DNA of 9,283 bases from Candidatus Omnitrophota bacterium (GTDB lineage Bacteria > Omnitrophota > Koll11 > JAHIPI01), in assembly GCA_028718265.1 (NCBI GenBank), contig JAQUMG010000061.1:1-9283 (forward strand), given 5' to 3'. The translations under genes and the position numbers were made by a program. The notes under the pieces were generated by a model. That model saw nothing but the letters and a program-made list of their open reading frames with translations, searched no databases and was not told the DNA's origin. Positions 1 to 6,429 of the stretch are shown here, in pieces (position 1 is the stretch's first letter; each line of letters starts with the position of its first letter).

Positions 1-36
1 CAATACGCTTTAACCGTTATATTCCACTCACATCTC

Positions 37-260
37 AAAGGAATCCGGTATGTTTCTCGCTCCTAGTCGATTTCTTAACGGCGAAGGTCTTTCCTCGCTC
101 GGTGGCTGCAGAACTCGCCCCGATGGTCTCTCCATCGGGGCTCTGTCAGCTTCGCCATCCCGAGATTGCCCCGCTCTCGCGGGACCTCGGGATTCCCTCG
201 CTCGTCAAGCTGCTTCGCCTAAAATCGACATGTCGCTGCGAAAAACACCGTATTCCTTTT
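37..260. repeat. Large imperfect palindrome 1, about 224 bp, with nested hairpins
   Basis: The outer arms 37-73 and about 221-260 are imperfect reverse complements: both read AAAGGAAT, one mismatch, CGGT at the outside and TCGATTT at the inside, with several mismatches between. Inside them 80-86 (GGCGAAG) pairs with 213-219. Two hairpins sit within: a perfect 9-bp stem at 118-126/132-140 with a 5-base loop, and an 8-bp stem at 157-164/186-193 enclosing a 5-bp stem at 170-174/179-183. The result is a branched, cruciform-like shape that would fold from either strand. It lies downstream of rarA and holds no convincing gene. It could be a non-autonomous mobile element, a member of a dispersed palindromic repeat family, or the template of a structured RNA. 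The sequence alone does not decide between these. Confidence 0.75.
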
Positions 261-268
261 AAGCAGCG

Positions 269-485
269 TAACTATGATATTCCAGCGAGCGGCCTACAAA
301 ATCTAGCCTTGAGCCAAGGAAAAAGCGGTTTATAAAAGGGCGCTTGCTGTCCGCGGAGCGGTCCGGCACTGTATGGTGCCGGATGAGGCGGCACGGCAGT
401 GCCAGCCGAGTTCAAGCGACCCCGCTTTTTCCTGCAGCGAAAGGCGTTAAGGATTTTGTCAGACGCGAGCGGAATATCATAGTTA
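269..485. repeat. Large imperfect palindrome 2, 217 bp, with nested hairpins
   Basis: Perfect terminal inverted repeats of 15 bp (269-283 and 471-485, TAACTATGATATTCC) are followed inward by two more perfect paired blocks: 8 bp at 296-303/452-459 and 12 bp at 317-328/422-433 (AGGAAAAAGCGG). The blocks are separated by short unpaired stretches. Further in, 341-346 pairs with 413-418. The centre carries an 8-bp hairpin at 362-369/376-383 and a smaller one at 387-394/399-407. The element begins 9 bases after palindrome 1 and has the same plan but different sequence. No transposase or other gene lies inside. The paired blocks are too long and too regularly nested to be chance. The function is unknown. 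Confidence 0.78.
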
Positions 486-539
486 TATTGGCATGTGGGG
501 ACAACTATAGAGTAAGTTTGTACGAGGAAGGCATCGATA

Positions 540-1850
540 TTATTTTTTTAATGCTTCAAGCCATTCTTTTATCTTCTTTTCGTATCCTATATCCGTCGGA
601 AAGTAATATTTTTTGCCCTTGGCGGTATATTCCTGCTTCACGTAATGCTTGTCATAATCATGCGCGTATTTATAATCAACGCCATGGCCCAATTTTTCTG
701 CACCGCGATAAGAAGCATCTTTGAGGTGATCCGGTACTTCCTGGGTCGCATTTTCTTTAATGTCCCTTGTGGCATTTTCAAGCCCCATGTAAGCCGCATT
801 GCTTTTCGGGGCAGAAGCAATATAAACGGCTGCTTGTGCAAGCGGTATACGGGCCTCAGGAAGCCCTACGAATTCGGATATCTGAAGCGCGGCGTTGGCA
901 ACTACTAATGCCTGAGGATCGGCATTCCCTACGTCTTCGGCGGCGCATATAACGATTCTTCTTGCTATGAACCGGGGGTCCTCGCCGGCATACAGCATCT
1001 TCGCGAGCCAGTATAACGTTGCGTCAGGATCAGAACCTCTCATACTTTTGATAAAAGCCGAGATAGTATCATAATGGCCGTCTTCATCTTTATCGTATAC
1101 GACGGCTTTTTTCTGTATGGACTCCTCTGCCACCTCAAGTGTAAAGTGTATACTGCCGTCTTTACCCGGCTTGGTCGTAAGCGCTCCCACTTCAAGTGCA
1201 TTTAAGGCGCGCCGCGCATCACCGTCTGACAATTTTGCGATGTGCAAAAGCGCCGCATCATCAAATTTAAGCTTTAAATTGCCGAGACCTCTTTCTTTGT
1301 CTTTCGCGGCCCCTTTCAAAATGTTCAGAATATCCGCCTCTTTCAACGGTTTAAACTCGAAAACAAGGGAACGCGATAATAAGGGAGAGACTATGGAGAA
1401 GAAGGGGTTATGTGTCGTCGTGCCTATCAGGACGGGGTTTCCCTGCTCCACGTCGGGCATCAGGACGTCCTGCTGGGCCTTGTTGAACCTGTGTATTTCG
1501 TCTATAAACAGTATTGTCTTTCTTCCGTCGATTTTCATATTCTCTTTTGCGGCTTCGATAAGCTTCCTTATCTCTGCAACGTTGCTCGTCACGGCATTTA
1601 TACGGAAGAAATGGAAGTTCTTCATCTCTGTTATGAGATATGCAAGGGCCGTTTTACCGCATCCCGGCGGCCCGTAAAATATAAGCGATCCGAATTGGCC
1701 TGACTCTATCGCGCGGCGCAGCAATGTATCTTTCGAGAGAATATGATTCTGCCCGGTGAATTCATCAAGGTTCCGCGGCCTCATTCTTGCCGCTAATGGA
1801 AACTGTTTTTCACTTTTTGTATTTAATTTTTCTTTTTCGAATAGATCCAT
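540..1850 (-). CDS. rarA: Replication-associated recombination protein A (RarA/MgsA), AAA+ ATPase
   Basis: This is a 436-residue AAA+ ATPase of the RarA/MgsA/WRNIP1 family, which acts at stalled or gapped replication forks and shares ancestry with clamp-loader subunits. Walker A is GPPGCGKT at residues 60-67, Walker B FIDE at 115-118, sensor 1 the GTTTHN stretch at 143-148, a likely arginine finger lies in LLSR at 157-160, and sensor 2 is DARR at 211-214. The C-terminal half has the family signatures (RIVICAAEDVG, PEARIPLAQAAVYIA, HDY near the end). Length is normal. The start is chosen because MDLF, followed by PLAARMRP at 18-25, is the usual beginning of the family. The ribosome-binding site is weak (AGG seven bases before the ATG). 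The gene starts 12 bases after the U-tract of the 6S RNA terminator, so it is probably read by read-through from the 6S promoter. The large palindromes lie just beyond its stop codon. Confidence 0.96.
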   Translation of the reverse strand: MDLFEKEKLNTKSEKQFPLAARMRPRNLDEFTGQNHILSKDTLLRRAIESGQFGSLIFYGPPGCGKTALAYLITEMKNFHFFRINAVTSNVAEIRKLIEAAKENMKIDGRKTILFIDEIHRFNKAQQDVLMPDVEQGNPVLIGTTTHNPFFSIVSPLLSRSLVFEFKPLKEADILNILKGAAKDKERGLGNLKLKFDDAALLHIAKLSDGDARRALNALEVGALTTKPGKDGSIHFTLEVAEESIQKKAVVYDKDEDGHYDTISAFIKSMRGSDPDATLYWLAKMLYAGEDPRFIARRIVICAAEDVGNADPQALVVANAALQISEFVGLPEARIPLAQAAVYIASAPKSNAAYMGLENATRDIKENATQEVPDHLKDASYRGAEKLGHGVDYKYAHDYDKHYVKQEYTAKGKKYYFPTDIGYEKKIKEWLEALKK

Positions 1851-1862
1851 ATCTGCCTATAT

Positions 1863-1906
1863 AAAAACCCCGCATGCTTCGCTTTGCGAGGCAAAGCGTG
1901 CGGGGT
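1863..1906 (-). terminator. Intrinsic terminator of the 6S RNA gene, in front of rarA
   Basis: On the minus strand ACCCCGCA (1906-1899) pairs with TGCGGGGT (1874-1867). Inside it CGCTTTGC pairs with GCAAAGCG around the loop CTC, leaving a short bulge on the 3' side. Five U residues follow (1867-1863). It begins 5 bases after the end of the predicted 6S RNA and ends 12 bases before the rarA start codon, so besides ending 6S RNA it would restrict transcription into rarA. Confidence 0.85.
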
Positions 1907-1910
1907 AAAA

Positions 1911-2104
1911 TGTCCCCGCCGTGCCGTGGAAACGCAAAATCTGTGAACCTGTTTATTACAGGTGGGCGCCCTCCCGCATACTTTACGCTTTCCCCGCACT
2001 ACCGCTTACATGGGGACGTGCATGCCATATGCGAAGTTAGGCTCCCAATATAAATTTGTTGGTTCAGATTTTTCGTTTATTCTCACGCACAAAGCAGGGA
2101 GCTT
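1911..2104 (-). ncRNA. ssrS: 6S RNA
   Basis: 6S RNA binds the sigma70 holoenzyme by imitating an open promoter and dampens transcription in slow growth. The RNA predicted here is about 194 nt, within the usual 180-200. The closing stem pairs TCCCTGC (2100-2094) with GCGGGGA (1919-1913), then GTGC with GCAC and GTG with CAC. An A/T-rich 5' strand containing CTGAACC forms one side of the central bubble. The other side carries a small hairpin ACCTGT/ACAGGT (1963-1958/1952-1947), a known 6S feature. The apical arm is long and irregular: CGCATA/TATGCG (2033-2028/1980-1975), ACG/CGT and CCCC/GGGG. The segment from CCCACCTGT to ACGGCACGGCGGGGA resembles 6S 3' halves of other phyla, as I remember them. 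A strong promoter and a terminator frame it exactly. The exact ends are inferred from these. Confidence 0.9.
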
Positions 2105-2111
2105 CACAAAA

Positions 2112-2140
2112 AGTATACCATATCTAAAACTCTATTACAA
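2112..2140 (-). promoter_or_regulatory. Sigma70-type promoter of the 6S RNA gene
   Basis: On the minus strand the -35 box is TTGTAA (2140-2135), the spacer is exactly 17 bases, and the -10 box is TATACT (2117-2112), preceded by TGG so that it is also an extended -10 (TGnTATACT). Transcription would start near 2104-2105, a few bases before the closing stem of 6S RNA. The -35 box lies about 20 bases beyond the pheT stop codon, so the gene has its own promoter right behind the operon. Confidence 0.85.
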
Positions 2141-2160
2141 GCCTTCGGGGTCAGGCCTCT

Positions 2161-4224
2161 TTAGCGCAGAACAACGCCCAACTTCTTAACAAGAGAATCC
2201 CTTATCGCAAAATGTACCCTGTCGACTTCTTCCGACGTAAGGGTCTTTGCCCTGTCCCTGTACTCTATGCGGAATGATAGGCCCTGGTGGCCTTCGGGTA
2301 TCTGTTTCCCGGAATATCTGTCGAGAAGTTCTATGTTTTCGACTAACTTACCGCCCAACTCGCCTACTACAGTTGTTATCCTGCCGAAGGCGACGCTTTC
2401 CGGCGCTATTAAAGAGATATCTCTTCTTATGGAAGGGTATTTTGGTATGCCTTTAAATTTCTTCCTAAGATTAACGTACTGCTTTAGTGCATCAAGATTT
2501 ATCTCCGCTACAAAAACTTTTTCGGTCAGATCAAACGCATCTAAAGTCTTCTTGTCCGGCGCGGTTAAATACCCCAGATACTTCTTATCATAAAATATCG
2601 ACGGCCCCTTGCCTCTCATGCCGGAAGATTGAGTCTGTTCGTCCGTAGTAATTTCGATTTTATCTGCTGAAAGTCCGAGTTTTGAGAACAGCACGTCAAG
2701 CACGCCTTTTAAGTCAAATAAAGTAAGCGCGGTCTTTTGCCTCTGCCAGTCGTCTGAAAAAATACCGCTTAATGCAATGCATAAATGCATCGCCTCGTAA
2801 TGGTAATCTTTGCGGTAGACGTTTCCTATTTCGAATATCTTTAAATCCTTCATGCTGCGGTTTGTATTTCGGCTTAAAACACCCAATACCCCCGGTACAA
2901 GTGACGGTCTCATGATTTCCTGATCAACGCTCAGGTAATTTTTCACGGCTATAGCCTCGGGTATATCATAACCGAAGGCCTTATGAAGACTCGCTCTGCT
3001 CATAAGGCCGTAAGTAATTACCTCGCTCAGGCCGAGCGAAATAAGGGTTTCGGCTGTTTGCTCTTTTATCTGCCAGGAAAGCGGTCTTCTTTCGGGATTC
3101 GGCACTATACTCGGTATAGTCGAAGCCATATTTTCATAACCATAGAGCCTGGCAACTTCTTCTACGATATCCACTTCGTCTTTTATGTCCTGCCTGAAGC
3201 TTGGAATCGTTATTTTAATAAGATCTTTTTTCCTGGAAACCGTATCGAAAGACAGTCTTGATAATGCTTTTTCGATATAGCCTTCGGTAAGTTTAAGATT
3301 CAACAATTTATTGATGCGGTCTATTCTGAAAAGGGCCGTGCGGTCTTTGGCCGGTTTCTCTCCTTTGTCAACAAGGCCGGCTATATATCCGCCGCAAAGT
3401 TCCTTTATCAGCAGGGCAGCTCTGCCGGATGCCGGAAGAACCATCTCCGGATCAACGTTTCTCTCAAACCTATAACTGGATTCTGACATAAGTGCCAATT
3501 TATATGATGTCCTCCTGATGGAAACGGGGGTGAAATAAGCGCTTTCAAGAAGTACGTTTCTGGTATCAAAATTGACTTCGGTATCCAGCCCTCCCATCAC
3601 GCCGGCAACGGCTATGGGCCGTTCTGCGTCGGCGATGACAAGCATATTTTTTTCCAGTGTTCTCTCTACATTATCTATCGAGATTATTTTTTCGGCTTCA
3701 CCTGCGCGGCGTATCACTACTCTCTGCCCTTTTATCTTGTCGCAATCGAACGCATGCATCGGCTGGCCGGTCTCAAATAAGACAAAGTTGGTTATGTCGA
3801 CGACGTTGTTAACGGGCCGCAACCCCATTAACGCTATTTTCTTCTTCAGCCACTCAGGAGATTCTTTTACGGTGATATTCATTATCAATCGGGCTGTATA
3901 TCGCGGGCACAGATCCTTATCTTTTATCTCGACGGTAAACGGCGCCGTTCCTCCTGAATCCCGGCTTTTGGTCCGGGCCTTTACGTTCATAGGCGGTATT
4001 TTGATTTTCCTGCCTGTAAGGGCGGAAACTTCGCGTGCCATGCCTATATAACTAAGACAATCACTCCTATTCGGAGTTATTTCTATCTCCATAAGATGGT
4101 CGCCGCCCTCTACAGCGTCAATGGACTTTACTTCGCTGCCGCTCGCGGTCAGCATTTCCGCTATTTTCTCCGGCGGCTCTTTAAAATCAATATATTCTTT
4201 CAGCCATTTATAACTTATCTTCAT
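2161..4224 (-). CDS. pheT: Phenylalanine-tRNA ligase beta subunit, short form without the OB-fold domain
   Basis: The beta subunit of the heterotetrameric phenylalanyl-tRNA synthetase supports tRNA binding and clears mischarged Tyr-tRNAPhe. The 687-residue protein starts with the usual B1 segment (KISYKWLKEYI), but residue 39 runs straight into ITPNRSDCL at 49-57. The EMAP-type tRNA-binding OB fold of about 110 residues found here in E. coli PheT (795 aa) is absent. The B3/B4 editing region follows: His157 in QPMHAFD and Glu227 in LLESAYF are kept, while Ser247 and Ser249 replace the Thr and Ala of E. coli. Then come B5 (about 297-366, ending EVARLYGY), the catalytic-like core, and a C-terminal FDX-ACB anticodon domain (about 594-687). 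The start lies 8 bases after pheS, and its ribosome-binding site AGGT overlaps the pheS TAG. No convincing terminator follows the stop codon. Confidence 0.96.
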   Translation of the reverse strand: MKISYKWLKEYIDFKEPPEKIAEMLTASGSEVKSIDAVEGGDHLMEIEITPNRSDCLSYIGMAREVSALTGRKIKIPPMNVKARTKSRDSGGTAPFTVEIKDKDLCPRYTARLIMNITVKESPEWLKKKIALMGLRPVNNVVDITNFVLFETGQPMHAFDCDKIKGQRVVIRRAGEAEKIISIDNVERTLEKNMLVIADAERPIAVAGVMGGLDTEVNFDTRNVLLESAYFTPVSIRRTSYKLALMSESSYRFERNVDPEMVLPASGRAALLIKELCGGYIAGLVDKGEKPAKDRTALFRIDRINKLLNLKLTEGYIEKALSRLSFDTVSRKKDLIKITIPSFRQDIKDEVDIVEEVARLYGYENMASTIPSIVPNPERRPLSWQIKEQTAETLISLGLSEVITYGLMSRASLHKAFGYDIPEAIAVKNYLSVDQEIMRPSLVPGVLGVLSRNTNRSMKDLKIFEIGNVYRKDYHYEAMHLCIALSGIFSDDWQRQKTALTLFDLKGVLDVLFSKLGLSADKIEITTDEQTQSSGMRGKGPSIFYDKKYLGYLTAPDKKTLDAFDLTEKVFVAEINLDALKQYVNLRKKFKGIPKYPSIRRDISLIAPESVAFGRITTVVGELGGKLVENIELLDRYSGKQIPEGHQGLSFRIEYRDRAKTLTSEEVDRVHFAIRDSLVKKLGVVLR

Positions 4225-4232
4225 ATATATAC

Positions 4233-5279
4233 CTAGAATTGTTTTAAGAATCTAAGGTCATTCTCGTAAAAGAGGCGTATATCGGTTATGCCCCATTTTA
4301 ACATGGCAATACGTTCTACGCCCATACCGAATGCAAAACCGGTCCATTCTTCCGGCGAATATCCGACAGCCTCAAAGACTTTCGGGTTTACCATGCCGGC
4401 GCCCAAAATTTCAAGCCAGCCCTTCTTCCCGCATACGCTGCATCCTGAGCCGCCGCAGATAATACAGGAAACGTCTACCTCTGCGCTCGGCTCGGTAAAC
4501 GGGAAATAGTGAGGCCGGAATCTCGTCATAACGTTTTTGCCGAACATAGACTTACAGAATAAGTCCAGAACACCTTTTAAGTCGGAGAATTTTATACTTT
4601 TATCTACCATTAGGCCTTCTACCTGATGAAACATAAAAGAATGAGAGGCATCAGTAGCATCAGGCCGGTAAACTTTGCCGGGTATTATGACCTGAAGCGG
4701 CGGTTTTACCTTCTCCATTACTCTTATCTGCCCCGTCGAGGTTTGGCTTCTTAATAAGACTTTGTAGTCCTTGCCGCGGTTTTCGTGCTTTTCAAGCGGT
4801 ACATCAAGGAAAAACGTATGGAAGTCTTCTCTTGAGGGGTGGTCATCGGGGATGTTAAGCGCGGTGAAATTATAATATTCCGTTTCTATCTCCGGGCCTT
4901 CCGCTATGCGGAATCCGAATCCGAGAAATATATCGCATATCTCGTCCATAATCTGCGTCAGCGGATGTCCGGATCCGATTTCGTATTTAGACCCCGGAAG
5001 CGAATAATCGATTTGATCTTTCAGTGCGCTGCCTGCGGTTCCGAGAGTATGTAATTTTTCTTTGATCTTCTCTTCGAGCATCCTTTTAAGGGCATTGACT
5101 TTTTCGCCCACGCGCGGCCGGTCTGGAGAGGGTACATTTTTTATATTTTTCAAAATCTCTGTAAGTACACCTTTTCTGCCTATGTATTTTACGCGCAGTT
5201 CTTCTATCTGCTCGGCTGTCCGGATGCTGCTTAAAGCTTCGGCTATCTCTTTTTCCAGCTGATTCAGCTTTTCTTCCAT
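4233..5279 (-). CDS. pheS: Phenylalanine-tRNA ligase alpha subunit
   Basis: This is the catalytic subunit of phenylalanyl-tRNA synthetase; it activates phenylalanine with ATP and charges tRNAPhe together with PheT. At 348 residues it has normal length. An N-terminal coiled coil (about 1-85) contacts tRNA. The class II core carries GPEIETEYYNFTALNIPDDHP (in the stretch 128-148), the HQVEGLMVD segment at 218-226, FRPHYFPFTEPSAEVDV at 254-270 and motif 3 FGMGVERIAM at 317-326. Ala316 in GFAFGMG is the residue that in E. coli PheS (Ala294) shapes the amino acid pocket. An insertion with four cysteines (272, 275, 280, 283) looks like a small zinc knuckle, as in many non-enterobacterial PheS. The start is preceded by AAGG and TTAGGA, 9 bases after the rplT stop codon. 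Confidence 0.97.
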   Translation of the reverse strand: MEEKLNQLEKEIAEALSSIRTAEQIEELRVKYIGRKGVLTEILKNIKNVPSPDRPRVGEKVNALKRMLEEKIKEKLHTLGTAGSALKDQIDYSLPGSKYEIGSGHPLTQIMDEICDIFLGFGFRIAEGPEIETEYYNFTALNIPDDHPSREDFHTFFLDVPLEKHENRGKDYKVLLRSQTSTGQIRVMEKVKPPLQVIIPGKVYRPDATDASHSFMFHQVEGLMVDKSIKFSDLKGVLDLFCKSMFGKNVMTRFRPHYFPFTEPSAEVDVSCIICGGSGCSVCGKKGWLEILGAGMVNPKVFEAVGYSPEEWTGFAFGMGVERIAMLKWGITDIRLFYENDLRFLKQF

Positions 5280-5288
5280 GTCCTAACC

Positions 5289-5654
5289 TTATTTTTTCCT
5301 GGCAGGCGCCTTCTTTGCCATATCAACCAATCTGGCGAATGCCAACGCGTCATTAACAGCCATGTCTGCCAGCACTTTTCTGTCAATAGCCGCTTTCATT
5401 CTCTTCAGGCCGTTCATAAACTGGCTGTAAGAGATGGCGTGTAACCTGCATGCCGCGTTTATCCTGGCTATCCATAACTTGCGGAATGTCCTCTTTTTTG
5501 CTTTTCTGTCTCTGTAGCTGTAGGCCAGAGAGCGCGCTACAGTCTCTTTCGCGGTTCTGTATAATCCCCCCCTGCCGCCGTAGTTGCCTTTGGCTCTCTT
5601 TAAGACTGCCTTGCGCCTTCTTCTTGAAGAAACTGCATGTTTTACTCTTGCCAT
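5289..5654 (-). CDS. rplT: 50S ribosomal protein L20
   Basis: L20 is an early assembly protein that binds 23S rRNA. The 121-residue basic protein begins [15 protein letters not shown] and contains the family segments [15 protein letters not shown] and [10 protein letters not shown]. The frame is open for six more codons upstream, but the start at 5654 is chosen because the family begins with MARVK and a perfect GGAGG (5665-5661) lies 6 bases before this ATG. It lies 18 bases after rpmI and 9 bases before pheS, in the same operon. In other bacteria L20 represses its own operon through the leader mRNA; I see no clear L20-binding copy here. Confidence 0.96.
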   Translation of the reverse strand: MARVKHAVSSRRRRKAVLKRAKGNYGGRGGLYRTAKETVARSLAYSYRDRKAKKRTFRKLWIARINAACRLHAISYSQFMNGLKRMKAAIDRKVLADMAVNDALAFARLVDMAKKAPARKK

Positions 5655-5660
5655 TTGTTG

Positions 5661-5665
5661 CCTCC
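5661..5665 (-). promoter_or_regulatory. Ribosome-binding site that fixes the rplT start
   Basis: The minus strand reads GGAGG, then CAACAA, then ATG at 5654. This perfect Shine-Dalgarno core at ideal spacing favours the internal start and rules against the upstream in-frame ATG at 5672, whose coding extension (MGRRQQ) would contain the site. Confidence 0.85.
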
Positions 5666-5672
5666 GTCCCAA

Positions 5673-5870
5673 TTATCCATAAGGTAGTTGTTTTTTGAGT
5701 TTTCTCAAAAACCCGCTTACTACAAGCGCCTTACGCCTTAGTTGCCTTTTTCTTTTTCTCGACTTCTTTGTTAATATGTGGCTGCGGCCTGCCTGCGTCC
5801 TTTTGATCTTTCCGCTTTTTGTAATCTTAAAGCGTTTGGCCACGCTTTTTCTCGTTTTTAATTTTGGCAT
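5673..5870 (-). CDS. rpmI: 50S ribosomal protein L35
   Basis: L35 is a small, very basic protein of the large ribosomal subunit. The 65 residues begin [16 protein letters not shown], the typical start, continue with [19 protein letters not shown] and end in a Lys/Arg-rich tail. Length matches the family (64-66). It starts 15 bases after the infC stop codon with a modest ribosome-binding site (AGCGGGA), and its own stop lies 18 bases before rplT. The order infC-rpmI-rplT is conserved in most bacteria. Confidence 0.97.
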   Translation of the reverse strand: MPKLKTRKSVAKRFKITKSGKIKRTQAGRSHILTKKSRKRKRQLRRKALVVSGFLRKLKKQLPYG

Positions 5871-5885
5871 TTTTCCCGCTCCGTT

Positions 5886-6392
5886 CTATTTAGGGTTCAA
5901 TATCAGGATCATCATCTTATTTTCCAGGGTAGGGACTTTTTCCGGTACGGCAACTTCGCTTAAATCAGTCATAAGCCGGTTCATCAGACTTGCACCTATA
6001 TCCGTATGGGCCATTTCTCTGCCGCGAAATATTAAAGTTACTTTGGCCTTATCGCCGCGGCCCAGGAATCGTTTGAGATGTCTTAATTTTACCTGGTAAT
6101 CGTTTTCCTCGATATTTGGTTTTAATTTTATTTCTTTGATACGTATTACCCGCTGTTTTTTTCGTGCGAGGCGTTCTTTTTTCTCCTGTTCGTATTTATA
6201 TTTCGAAAAGTTCATTATCCTGCACACCGGCGGGCTTGCTTTCGGGGCAACCTCTACAAGATCAAGGCCGCTTTCTTTGGCCATTTTTAGTGCTTCGCTC
6301 GTCGCAATTACGCCTATCTGTTCCCCGTTCTCCCCTATCGCCCTGATTTCTTTTATGCGGATACCTTCGTTGACTCTTACTCTAATCTGAAT
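5886..6392 (-). CDS. infC: Translation initiation factor IF-3, probable ATT start codon
   Basis: IF3 binds the 30S subunit, keeps it apart from 50S and checks the start codon and initiator tRNA. The N-terminal domain (RVNEGIRIKEIRAIGENGEQIGV to PVCRIMNFSKYKYE, abbreviated here), a basic linker (EKKERLARKKQR) and the C-terminal domain (KEIKLKPNI to MILILNPK) are all present. From the chosen start the protein has about 168 residues, normal for the family. No ATG is available in frame. TTG 6410 has its purine run too close, and GTG 6401 overlaps the Shine-Dalgarno run itself. ATT 6392 lies 6 bases after AAAGGGGTG (6407-6399) and gives (M)QIRVRVNEGI, the expected N-terminus. ATT starts in infC are well known and allow IF3 to repress its own synthesis. 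ATT 6386 cannot be excluded. Confidence 0.93.
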   Translation of the reverse strand: MQIRVRVNEGIRIKEIRAIGENGEQIGVIATSEALKMAKESGLDLVEVAPKASPPVCRIMNFSKYKYEQEKKERLARKKQRVIRIKEIKLKPNIEENDYQVKLRHLKRFLGRGDKAKVTLIFRGREMAHTDIGASLMNRLMTDLSEVAVPEKVPTLENKMMILILNPK

Positions 6393-6398
6393 GGTGAC

Positions 6399-6407
6399 CA
6401 CCCCTTT
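6399..6407 (-). promoter_or_regulatory. Strong ribosome-binding site for infC
   Basis: AAAGGGGTG, followed by GTC, matches the complement of the 16S rRNA 3' end (AAAGGAGGTGATC) with one base missing and one changed. Six bases separate it from ATT 6392, which makes ATT the best-placed start codon and argues against TTG 6410 and GTG 6401. Confidence 0.7.
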
Positions 6408-6413
6408 CAATGA

Positions 6414-6429
6414 CCCCGCCGTTGCGGGG
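6414..6429 (-). other. Short G/C hairpin between thrS and infC
   Basis: On the minus strand CCCCGC (6429-6424) pairs with GCGGGG (6419-6414) around a 4-base loop. It occupies the 46-base gap between the thrS stop and the infC start, ending 7 bases before the infC ribosome-binding site. No U-tract follows, so it is not an intrinsic terminator. It could be a processing site or stabilise the downstream mRNA; this is inference. Confidence 0.5.

Noticed and set aside
50..335. Open frames on the plus strand in the left end (70 and 77 aa)
   Set aside because: They lie fully inside the arms and hairpins of palindrome 1, have low-complexity Ser/Arg/Pro-rich content produced by the inverted repeats, and show no ribosome-binding site or family resemblance.
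1117..1677. 186-aa open frame on the plus strand inside rarA
   Set aside because: It is antisense to the AAA+ core of rarA, and its composition is what the opposite strand of a well-conserved gene yields.
1911..2018. SRP 4.5S RNA as an alternative for the RNA after pheT
   Set aside because: The GGTCAGG and GGAAGCAGCC hallmarks of the SRP RNA tip are absent, and the full pairing extends to 2100, giving the 6S length and shape.
2141..2160. Terminator directly after pheT
   Set aside because: Only a 4-bp GCCT/AGGC pairing with no U-tract is visible; transcription may simply run on into the 6S gene.
3572..4051. 159-aa open frame on the plus strand inside pheT
   Set aside because: It is a shadow of the conserved pheT coding sequence with no recognisable protein features.
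5655..5672. Longer rplT starting at ATG 5672
   Set aside because: The extension MGRRQQ is not part of L20 and is encoded by the ribosome-binding site region; MARVK is the family start.
6393..6410. infC starting at TTG 6410 or GTG 6401
   Set aside because: For TTG the purine run is only about 3 bases away, and GTG overlaps the Shine-Dalgarno run itself. ATT 6392 has correct spacing.
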